A stretch of DNA of 30,295 nucleotides. Origin: CAZVFE01 sp964626405 (GTDB lineage Bacteria > Bacteroidota > Bacteroidia > Cytophagales > Spirosomataceae). Position 1 is the first letter of the stretch; each line of letters starts with the position of its first letter. The notes under the pieces are model-generated. The model had not been told where the DNA came from. It did no database searches and was given only the letters and a program-made list of their open reading frames with translations. The stretch lies in the NCBI GenBank assembly GCA_964626405.1, contig CAZVFE010000015.1, positions 1 to 30,295 on the forward strand, written 5' to 3'. The translations under genes were made by a program, and so were the position numbers. Of the stretch, positions 8,700 through 15,195 are shown in pieces.

Positions 8700-9767
8700 T
8701 TATAAATATTTGAAATTTTCTTTTCCTGTTAATTTTTTAACTGTTTCATAAATTAACTTTATTACAGCATCTACATCTGATTTTGCAACAGTTTCAACAG
8801 TAGTATGCATGTATTTTAAAGGAAGTGAAATTAAGGCAGAAGCAACACCCTCTGTAGCATAGGCAAAGGAATCTGTATCTGTACCGGTAGACCTAGAAAC
8901 AGCTTGTCTTTGAAAATCTATTTTTTTCTTTTCTGCCACATCAATAATAAAATCTCTAAGATTATTTTGAACTGCAGGTCCATAGCAAATTACAGGACCT
9001 TTTCCACAGGCCATATCTCCCTGAATCTTTTTATTATACATAGGAGATTGTGTATCATGTGTTACATCTGTAATGATTGCTAAATCAGGTTTTAACCTTC
9101 TTACGATCATTTCAGCACCTCTTAAACCAATTTCTTCTTGAACTGCATTTACAACATATAAAGTAAACGGAAGGGAGTCCTTTTTCTCTTTTAACATTCT
9201 GGCTACCTCTGCAATCATATAGCCACCCATACGGTTATCTAAAGCTCTTCCAACATAGTATTTTTCGTTTAATTCAGTTAATCCATCCTCAAACGTCACT
9301 ACAGTTCCAACGTGGATACCCATTTCCTCAACTTCTTTTTTATTTGCCGCCCCACAATCAATAAAAATATCGTTTACGGTTGGAGCCTTATCCTTTGAAA
9401 GGTCTCTTACATGAATGGCAGGCCATCCAAAAATTCCTTTTACCGTTCCATTTTTTGTATGAATGTTTGCTCTCATTGAGGGAGCAATTAAGGCATCTGA
9501 ACCCCCATTTCTTCTCAAAAATAGATAACCGTTGTCGTCAATATAATTGACAAACCAGGAAATTTCATCAGCATGTGCTTCAATTACAACACTAAAATCC
9601 TTGCCAGGATTAATGACACCGACTGCAGTTCCGTAAATATCTACAATAGTTTCATCAACAAAGGGTTCAATGTATTTTAACCAAATTTTTTGTCCCGCAG
9701 CTTCAAAACCAGTTGGTGAAGCATTATTTAAATATTCGTACAAAAAAGTGCTATTTTTTTTAGGCAT
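8700..9767 (-). CDS. M42 family metallopeptidase (glutamyl/deblocking-type aminopeptidase)
   Basis: This 355-residue cytoplasmic di-metal aminopeptidase belongs to the family whose members form dodecameric tetrahedral particles that trim peptides left by larger proteases. All expected ligands and catalytic residues are visible: H65 and D67 in EAHADE, D177 in GRALDNR, the E211/E212 pair in VQEEIG, D234 in ITDVTHD, and H321 in KYMHTT. The spacing matches characterised M42 enzymes. It stands alone, convergent to leuB across a shared terminator and divergent from pfkA. M42 proteins were once mislabelled endoglucanase M. The preferred N-terminal residue (Leu, Glu or Lys) cannot be told from sequence. 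Confidence 0.93.
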   Translation of the reverse strand: MPKKNSTFLYEYLNNASPTGFEAAGQKIWLKYIEPFVDETIVDIYGTAVGVINPGKDFSVVIEAHADEISWFVNYIDDNGYLFLRRNGGSDALIAPSMRANIHTKNGTVKGIFGWPAIHVRDLSKDKAPTVNDIFIDCGAANKKEVEEMGIHVGTVVTFEDGLTELNEKYYVGRALDNRMGGYMIAEVARMLKEKKDSLPFTLYVVNAVQEEIGLRGAEMIVRRLKPDLAIITDVTHDTQSPMYNKKIQGDMACGKGPVICYGPAVQNNLRDFIIDVAEKKKIDFQRQAVSRSTGTDTDSFAYATEGVASALISLPLKYMHTTVETVAKSDVDAVIKLIYETVKKLTGKENFKYL

Positions 9768-9833
9768 AATTATATAGTTTGTTATTTTTCAATAAAAAAA
9801 ATCATTTAAACTTTAATTTAATCATTTATAATT

Positions 9834-9841
9834 TAAATTTG
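9834..9841 (+). promoter_or_regulatory. Probable -7 promoter element of pfkA
   Basis: TAAATTTG is an exact match to TAnnTTTG, 33 bases before the pfkA ATG. No convincing TTTG/TTG -33 partner is present at the right distance (TTTA is the nearest), so only the -7 part is annotated. Confidence 0.4.
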
Positions 9842-9874
9842 TATAATATTATAAAGAATAACGATATTTAATTC

Positions 9875-10846
9875 ATGAAAAAGATTGCTGTTTTTACATC
9901 CGGCGGAGATGCTCCAGGAATGAATGCTTGTATCCGTGCTGTTGTTAGAGGTGCTATTAGAAATGGAGTAGAGGTTTATGGAATAATTAGAGGTTATAAT
10001 GGAATGATTAAAGGAGATATAATTCCGTTGACCTCGCAATCTGTAAGTAATATAATTCAAAGGGGAGGTACAATATTAAAATCTGCTCGTTCAAAAGAAT
10101 TTATGACGACAGAAGGAAGAGAAAAAGCTTATAATCAATTAAAACAGTTTGGTATAGAAGGACTCGTAGCAATCGGTGGAAATGGAACTTTTACAGGTGC
10201 AGAAATCTTTTATAATGAGTATAAAATTCCTACTGTAGGAGCTCCGGGAACAATTGATAATGATTTGTATGGAACGGATAATACAATCGGATATGATACG
10301 GCTGTAAATACAGCTTTAGATGCTATAGATAAAATTAGAGATACAGCAGATTCTCATGATCGAGTATTCTTTATAGAGGTTATGGGAAGGGATTCTGGAT
10401 ATATCGCCATCCAATCCGGATTGTCTGGTGGTGCAGAGGCAGTAATGATTCCTGAAAATCTTACTTCTATTGAAGAAATAGTGAATGTTTTAGAATCAGG
10501 TAGAAAAAATAAAAAAACATCTTCAATTATCGTAGTTGCAGAAGGGGATGAAGAAGGAAATGCACAAGTGATTGCACGCCAAATTAAAGAAAAAATGTCT
10601 TCTGAAATGGACATTCGTGTAACCACTTTAGGTCATATTCAAAGAGGTGGCATTCCAACTGCACATGATAGAATATTAGCATCCCGACTTGGTTTGGGTG
10701 CAGTTGAAGGTTTATTGAAGGGAGAAAAAAATGTGATGGCTGGAATAATAAATAATCAATTATTATATACACCATTTAATGATACAATTACCTTGAAGAA
10801 GCCTGTATCTGATGAATTAATTAGAATGGTTGATATTTTATCCTAA
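9875..10846 (+). CDS. pfkA: 6-phosphofructokinase
   Basis: This 323-residue enzyme phosphorylates fructose 6-phosphate to fructose 1,6-bisphosphate, the committed step of glycolysis. The nucleotide loop GGDAPGMNACIR (from residue 10), the catalytic segment PGTIDNDLYGTD with D128 as the likely base, and the sugar-phosphate segment EVMGRDSGYIA are intact. The phosphoryl-donor loop reads IGGNGTFTGA: Gly104, diagnostic of ATP rather than pyrophosphate enzymes, is kept, but the preceding Mg-binding Asp103 of E. coli PfkA is Asn here. ATP dependence is therefore likely but not proven. Its stop codon interlocks with that of the convergent downstream gene (4-base overlap). Confidence 0.94.
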   Translation: MKKIAVFTSGGDAPGMNACIRAVVRGAIRNGVEVYGIIRGYNGMIKGDIIPLTSQSVSNIIQRGGTILKSARSKEFMTTEGREKAYNQLKQFGIEGLVAIGGNGTFTGAEIFYNEYKIPTVGAPGTIDNDLYGTDNTIGYDTAVNTALDAIDKIRDTADSHDRVFFIEVMGRDSGYIAIQSGLSGGAEAVMIPENLTSIEEIVNVLESGRKNKKTSSIIVVAEGDEEGNAQVIARQIKEKMSSEMDIRVTTLGHIQRGGIPTAHDRILASRLGLGAVEGLLKGEKNVMAGIINNQLLYTPFNDTITLKKPVSDELIRMVDILS

Positions 10847-11613
10847 TCGATTTTTCCAGTTAGTTTATATCCCCAAAAGCCGATATATTCTTTAAAAATC
10901 ATTTGAAAATATTCAAGGTTCATACCTTGTGGAATAATTGTATCTTTTATTCCTTCTAAATCATTTCGATAATAGAAATTGGTTGGATAAGGTTTAAATT
11001 GAATATTTTCTTTTTCAAAACAAGCAATAGAGCGTTTCATATGATAGGCAGAAGTAATTAAAATTACTTTTTCCTTAATTTTATATTTATTTAATATTTT
11101 TTTCGAATAAACGGCATTTTCATAGGTATTTCTTGCCTTTAAATCTAAAATAATATCCTTTTCTTTTATACCGTTCCTTATTAAAAATTCTTTTGCACTA
11201 ATTGCTTCATTATAGGCAGCACCAATTATTCCATTTACTTTAACATTCCCTCCACTGATTAAAATTTTTTCGATTTTATTTTCTTTGTATAAATCCATTG
11301 CTGCTAAAAGGCGATCAATTTCGGCTTGAGCATTATTTTGCTTGAACAAGGGATTTGATTCAAATATTCCTCCACCCAATACAATACCCATTGGATATTT
11401 TTCATGAATTTCTTGTTCTGGATATTCCAAGTTTTTGAATAAAAAATTAATAAATAGAGAATTAGATAAAATAAGTAGTAAAAGAATACTGAAAATTTGA
11501 AGACGATTTTTTAATATCTTGTTTTTAGAAAATAAAGCATAAATTTGTAAAATTAAAATCCAAACTAAAGGATATAGAAATAAGCCTACAATTTTTGATA
11601 ATATTAAAAACAT
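10843..11613 (-). CDS. YdcF/ElyC/SanA-like membrane protein (DUF218)
   Basis: The 256-residue product has two hydrophobic N-terminal segments (about 3-25 and 36-56), then a DUF218 domain with the usual conserved blocks: VLGGGIFE, ILISGGNVK, a Glu-Ala pair before AKEFLIRNGI, and the ARNTYENA segment. Length and topology match E. coli ElyC (259 residues), which affects lipid-carrier use in peptidoglycan and ECA synthesis; SanA and YdcF are paralogues. The biochemical role is unknown family-wide. Its ATG lies five bases from the ATG of the divergent thioredoxin-fold gene, and its TAG overlaps the TAA of convergent pfkA. Confidence 0.85.
   Translation of the reverse strand: MFLILSKIVGLFLYPLVWILILQIYALFSKNKILKNRLQIFSILLLLILSNSLFINFLFKNLEYPEQEIHEKYPMGIVLGGGIFESNPLFKQNNAQAEIDRLLAAMDLYKENKIEKILISGGNVKVNGIIGAAYNEAISAKEFLIRNGIKEKDIILDLKARNTYENAVYSKKILNKYKIKEKVILITSAYHMKRSIACFEKENIQFKPYPTNFYYRNDLEGIKDTIIPQGMNLEYFQMIFKEYIGFWGYKLTGKID
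11519..11547 (+). promoter_or_regulatory. Probable promoter of the thioredoxin-fold gene, inside the divergent DUF218 gene
   Basis: TTG at 11519-11521, an 18-base spacer and an exact TAAATTTG at 11540-11547 fit the -33/-7 consensus. The site lies within the first codons of the opposite-strand DUF218 gene and implies a leader of about 65 bases. Confidence 0.45.
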
Positions 11614-11618
11614 ATTTT

Positions 11619-13028
11619 ATGAAATTTAACCATCTAATTCTCCTTGTAATTTCGCTCTTATTCAGTTTTCAAACTAAGTCTCAATCTGATTTGCCAAAAT
11701 ATACTATATCAGGTAAAATTACGAATTTAAAAAATGAAAAACTTTATTTAGCCTATTATTTTGGGTCAAATCAACAAGTTATTACAGACTCTACAATTAG
11801 TACAGATAATGGAGAATTTAAATTCTCTGGAAATTCTATATTGCCAGAAGGTTTATATATGTTAAATTATGCCCCTTCAAAATTCATAGATTTATTAATG
11901 GTAGATCGAAACTTTGAAGTGAATTTTGATTCTAGTAGAATTTTAGAAACTATTGAGTTTAAAAATTCTAATTTGAATCAAGATTTTTATGATTATCAAA
12001 GAAAAATGAAGGATTTTTCAACTGAATTTAGAAGCCTTCAGTCAAAAAATGATAAAAATGAGATGATGACGGTCCGTTCTAAGGTTTTAGGATTCCAGGA
12101 ATCGTTTTTAGAAAGTAATAAGAATAATCTTTTAGGTAAAATTATTTCAGCTTCTATAGATCCAATAATTCCAGAATATTCTGGTAATTTAATTTCTAAG
12201 GCAGATAGTTTGGCCAAAAGAAATTTTGAATATCAATATTTTAAGTCGCACTTTTTTGATAAAATTGATTTAAATGATGCTAGATTGATGCGGACCCCAA
12301 TCGTTGAGTCCAAAATTGATTTTTACTTTAATCGTTTGGTTCCTCAGGTTCCTGATTCAATCATTACCCATGCTGATAGAATTCTAAAGGATTTAAAGAA
12401 TACTGAGCTTAAAAGGTTTATTGTTTATAAAATAACGAATACTGCGGAAAATTCGAATATTCTTGGTATGGATAAGGTTTTTGTTCATATGGGTGAGGAG
12501 TATTATTTAAAAAATCCTCAAGATTATGATTCAACCCTCATTGCTAATTTTAAGTCTAGAATAAAAACAATGAAACCCCTTTTAAATGGAAGTCCTATGC
12601 CTACCTTATATTTAACGGACACCCTTGGAAAGGAATTTATTCCAGAGACGATTAATTCAAAATATCTACTTGTTTTCTTTTACGACCCAGATTGTTCTCA
12701 TTGTAAAAGTGCTGCCCCAGAATTAATTAAATTAATACCTTTTTTTAAGGAACATGATATTAAATTATTAGCTGTTTCCATTGAGAGAAATAAAACAAAA
12801 TGGTTGAATTTTATCCATGAACAAAATTTCAATCAATTTTATAATGGAATAGATATTCATATAAATCCTCAAACCAAAAAAGAAGAATATTTTGTAGATT
12901 TTTATTCTGTATTTGATGTAGTTTCAACACCTACTATTTATATTCTGGACGCTGAAAAGAAAATTTTAATTAAGAAAATGGGAGTGGAGGAAATCAAAAC
13001 TTTTATTAATTATCATGAAAAGAATTAA
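11619..13028 (+). CDS. Periplasmic thioredoxin-fold protein with N-terminal DUF4369-like domain
   Basis: The 469-residue protein begins with a signal peptide (cleavage likely S21/Q22). It then has a beta-rich DUF4369-like domain (YTISGKITNLKNEKLYLAYY), a long helical middle and a C-terminal TlpA/AhpC-type thioredoxin domain. The redox pair is C359/C362 in DPDCSHCKSAAPEL, with a typical cis-Pro segment VVSTPTIYIL. Such proteins act as periplasmic thiol-disulfide oxidoreductases in Bacteroidota; the partner is unknown. I start at ATG 11619, which opens directly on a signal peptide, rather than at an in-frame TTG at 11595 that would add eight polar residues. The stop overlaps that of the convergent RlpA-like gene by four bases. 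Confidence 0.88.
   Translation: MKFNHLILLVISLLFSFQTKSQSDLPKYTISGKITNLKNEKLYLAYYFGSNQQVITDSTISTDNGEFKFSGNSILPEGLYMLNYAPSKFIDLLMVDRNFEVNFDSSRILETIEFKNSNLNQDFYDYQRKMKDFSTEFRSLQSKNDKNEMMTVRSKVLGFQESFLESNKNNLLGKIISASIDPIIPEYSGNLISKADSLAKRNFEYQYFKSHFFDKIDLNDARLMRTPIVESKIDFYFNRLVPQVPDSIITHADRILKDLKNTELKRFIVYKITNTAENSNILGMDKVFVHMGEEYYLKNPQDYDSTLIANFKSRIKTMKPLLNGSPMPTLYLTDTLGKEFIPETINSKYLLVFFYDPDCSHCKSAAPELIKLIPFFKEHDIKLLAVSIERNKTKWLNFIHEQNFNQFYNGIDIHINPQTKKEEYFVDFYSVFDVVSTPTIYILDAEKKILIKKMGVEEIKTFINYHEKN
11670..11698 (-). promoter_or_regulatory. Possible promoter of the DUF218 gene, inside the divergent thioredoxin-fold gene
   Basis: On the minus strand, TTTG (11698-11695), a 17-base spacer and TTAGTTTG (11677-11670, one mismatch from TAnnTTTG) precede the ATG at 11613 by about 55 bases. 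The fit is imperfect. With only five bases between the two genes, some promoter must lie in this coding region. Confidence 0.25.
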
Positions 13029-13567
13029 TTGAGTTTGAAATCACGGTATCTTCTTAATCGTAATTGCTTTTTAATTTCTTCTTTAAATTTTAGATTTTTT
13101 TTATAGCCTTGAAACGATTCGATTTTTGATTTTTGGTAAAATTTCTTACTCAATTTTAAATCCTTATTTATTTTGAATTCAGCCTGAGGGATAAGCATTT
13201 CCTTTTTATTTAGTCCTAAAACGGTAAGCCTAACGGGTATAGTTCCCCTTTTTATTACTCCAATTGCTTTAGCAGAGGCATGTGCAAGGTCAATTACCCT
13301 TCCAGGAATATAGGGCCCTCGATCGTTTATACGAACAATGATGGATTTATTGTTTTTTAAATTTGTTACTTCTACTAAGGTGTTAAAGGGCAGGGTTTTG
13401 TGGGCAGCTGTAAATTTTATGGTATCTAAAGTTTCCCCATTTGCAGTTATTTTACCATAAAAATTATTTGCGTAATGAGAGGCAATCCCATAAAAACGAT
13501 CACCTAAAAATTGAGAATTAGATATATGAGAAAAAACAAGTAAAAGGCTAATGATAATTTTTTTCAC
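13025..13567 (-). CDS. RlpA-like double-psi beta-barrel protein
   Basis: The 180-residue protein has a signal peptide (cleavage likely S18/Q19) followed by an RlpA double-psi beta-barrel at about residues 25-112. Its family blocks include GIASHYANNFYGKITANGE, H56, the NDRGPY motif with D82, and GRVIDLAHASA with D93. RlpA proteins are periplasmic; those with lytic transglycosylase activity act on glycan strands lacking stem peptides. The peptidoglycan-binding SPOR domain of Pseudomonas and E. coli RlpA is absent. Instead there is a short Lys-rich tail (residues 130-180). There is no lipobox, unlike E. coli RlpA. Enzymatic activity is likely but not assured. Confidence 0.87.
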   Translation of the reverse strand: MKKIIISLLLVFSHISNSQFLGDRFYGIASHYANNFYGKITANGETLDTIKFTAAHKTLPFNTLVEVTNLKNNKSIIVRINDRGPYIPGRVIDLAHASAKAIGVIKRGTIPVRLTVLGLNKKEMLIPQAEFKINKDLKLSKKFYQKSKIESFQGYKKNLKFKEEIKKQLRLRRYRDFKLN

Positions 13568-13678
13568 CTAAAAATTTTAAAATTTTACTAAAATTAGAAA
13601 AATAATTTATTTTTTTAATTTATTTTGGTAGATGAATTTAAACTATTAGATTTACATATAAAATTAAATATTACTAAA

Positions 13679-13996
13679 GTGGAAGAAAGAGAAAGAGAAG
13701 AATTGTTTTCCAAAAGAATCAGAGCCGGTAAAAGAACTTATTTTTTCGATGTAAAGTCGACCCGCTCACAGGATTATTACATCACAATTACTGAAAGTAG
13801 AAGACATCAAAAAGATGATGGTTTTGTTTACGAAAAACACAAGATGTTTTTGTACAAAGAAGATTTTGACAAATTCGTAGCTGGACTTCAAGAAGCAGTA
13901 AATCATGTAAAAACGGAATTATTACCAGATGTTGATTTTTCTCAGTTTGAGAGAGATGAAGATGAATTTGGAGGTTCTGATTTGAAATGGGAATAA
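13679..13996 (+). CDS. DUF3276 (PUR-like) family protein, probable GTG start
   Basis: This is a small protein of the Bacteroidota DUF3276 family, related to the PUR-alpha nucleic-acid-binding fold. The conserved blocks are AGKRTYFFDVKSTRSQDYYITITESRR and HKMFLYKEDFDKF, with an acidic C-terminus ending SDLKWE. I chose GTG at 13679 (105 residues) because the family usually begins with an EEREREE-like charged stretch just before the conserved block, and A-rich sequence precedes it. A TTG at 13625 would add 18 residues (LLDLHIKLNI...) behind a T-rich leader. Function is unproven; single-stranded nucleic acid binding is inferred from the fold. A strong terminator follows. Confidence 0.8.
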   Translation: MEEREREELFSKRIRAGKRTYFFDVKSTRSQDYYITITESRRHQKDDGFVYEKHKMFLYKEDFDKFVAGLQEAVNHVKTELLPDVDFSQFERDEDEFGGSDLKWE

Positions 13997-14016
13997 TCAA
14001 ATTTGAAAACAATGTT

Positions 14017-14048
14017 AAAAAGACTCCTAATACTTAGGAGTCTTTTTT
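14017..14048 (+). terminator. Rho-independent terminator after the DUF3276 gene
   Basis: The strand AAAGACTCCTAA (ending at 14030) pairs with TTAGGAGTCTTT (from 14034) around the 3-base loop TAC, and is followed by a T run. The -7 element of ychF begins only ten bases downstream. Confidence 0.88.
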
Positions 14049-14057
14049 ATTTTATTG

Positions 14058-14065
14058 TATTTTTG
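14058..14065 (+). promoter_or_regulatory. Probable -7 promoter element of ychF
   Basis: TATTTTTG matches TAnnTTTG exactly, 26 bases before the ATG of ychF. The best -33 candidate is TTAG at 14034-14037, which sits in the 3' arm of the preceding terminator hairpin. Confidence 0.4.
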
Positions 14066-14091
14066 CGGTCTCAAAACTAATTTATTTTTAA

Positions 14092-15195
14092 ATGGGATTA
14101 ACTTGTGGAATTGTTGGTTTACCAAATGTAGGAAAATCAACTTTGTTTAGTGCAATTTCTTCAAACAAAGCAGAAGCTGCCAATTACCCTTTTTGTACAA
14201 TTGAACCTAATGTAGGCGTAGTAACGGTTCCTGATGATAGATTAGATATTTTAGCAGGTCTAGTGAAACCTCAAAGAATTTTACCAACAGTCATTGAATT
14301 TACAGATATTGCTGGATTAGTAAAAGGTGCCTCCCAAGGTGCTGGTCTCGGGAATAAATTTTTAGCGAATATTCGTGAAGTAGATGCTATCATTCATGTG
14401 ATTAGATGCTTTTCTGATGATAATATCGTTCACGTAGAGGGTAGGGTTGATCCGGTTTCGGATAAAGAAATTATCGATTATGAATTAATCTTAAAAGATT
14501 TAGAATCAGTAGATAAAAAGATTCAAAAAGTTGAAAGAACTGCTAAATCCGGAGATTCAAAGGCAAAGGTTCAGTATAACAACTTAATGATTTATAAGGA
14601 AGTTCTTCAACAAGGAAAGCCAGCTAGAACAATTGAGATGGATCCTGAACTGAAAAAAGATGCTATTGGAGATTTGTTTCTTTTAACAGATAAAAAGGTG
14701 ATATATGTTGCCAATGTAGATGAAAATTCAATCATTTCTGGAGAGAATCCTTATGTGGATCAGTTAAGAGAGGCTGTTAAGGAAGAAAACGCAGAGGTTA
14801 TTGTCATTTGTGCAGCTATTGAATCTCAGATTGCTGAAATAGAAGAAGAAGAGGAAAGGGAAATGTTTTTAAATGAATATGGATTAAAAGAATCTGGTTT
14901 AAATAAATTGATTCGATCTTCTTATTCTTTATTAAATTTGATTACGTATTTTACAGCGGGTGTTCAGGAGGTAAGAGCATGGACAATTGAAAAAGGATGG
15001 AAGGCTCCTCAGGCAGCTGGTGTTATTCATACAGATTTTGAAAAAGGATTTATCCGCGCTGAAGTAATTAAATTTGCTGATTATGAAAATTTTAAATCAG
15101 AAAATGCTTGTAAGGAAGCTGGAAAAATGAATCTTGAAGGTAAAGACTATATTGTAAAGGACGGTGATATTATGCACTTTAGATTCAATGTTTAA
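14092..15195 (+). CDS. ychF: Redox-regulated ribosome-associated ATPase YchF (OLA1 family)
   Basis: This 367-residue member of the Obg superfamily hydrolyses ATP in preference to GTP and binds ribosomes. The P-loop GLPNVGKST is at residues 9-17 and the DIAGLVKGASQGAGLGNKFL switch region follows. The guanine-specifying NKxD motif is replaced by NVDE (N208-E211), the hallmark of YchF and the reason for ATP preference. A helical coiled insertion lies in the middle and a C-terminal TGS domain ends with KDGDIMHFRFNV. It is a single-gene unit: a terminator lies upstream and the stop interlocks (TTAA) with the convergent plug-protein gene. Members are linked to oxidative-stress and translation control. 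Confidence 0.97.
   Translation: MGLTCGIVGLPNVGKSTLFSAISSNKAEAANYPFCTIEPNVGVVTVPDDRLDILAGLVKPQRILPTVIEFTDIAGLVKGASQGAGLGNKFLANIREVDAIIHVIRCFSDDNIVHVEGRVDPVSDKEIIDYELILKDLESVDKKIQKVERTAKSGDSKAKVQYNNLMIYKEVLQQGKPARTIEMDPELKKDAIGDLFLLTDKKVIYVANVDENSIISGENPYVDQLREAVKEENAEVIVICAAIESQIAEIEEEEEREMFLNEYGLKESGLNKLIRSSYSLLNLITYFTAGVQEVRAWTIEKGWKAPQAAGVIHTDFEKGFIRAEVIKFADYENFKSENACKEAGKMNLEGKDYIVKDGDIMHFRFNV

Noticed and set aside
9768..9874. Divergent regulatory region between the M42 peptidase and pfkA
   Set aside because: Apart from the pfkA -7 box I see only AT-rich sequence: no minus-strand TAnnTTTG, operator repeat or hairpin.
10354..10626. Open frame of 90 codons antisense to pfkA
   Set aside because: It lies fully inside a confidently identified gene and shows no recognisable protein family; it is a by-product of pfkA codon usage.
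11595..11618. In-frame TTG 24 bases upstream of the thioredoxin-fold gene's ATG
   Set aside because: It would add polar residues in front of a clean signal peptide and overlap the divergent gene; ATG 11619 is the better start.
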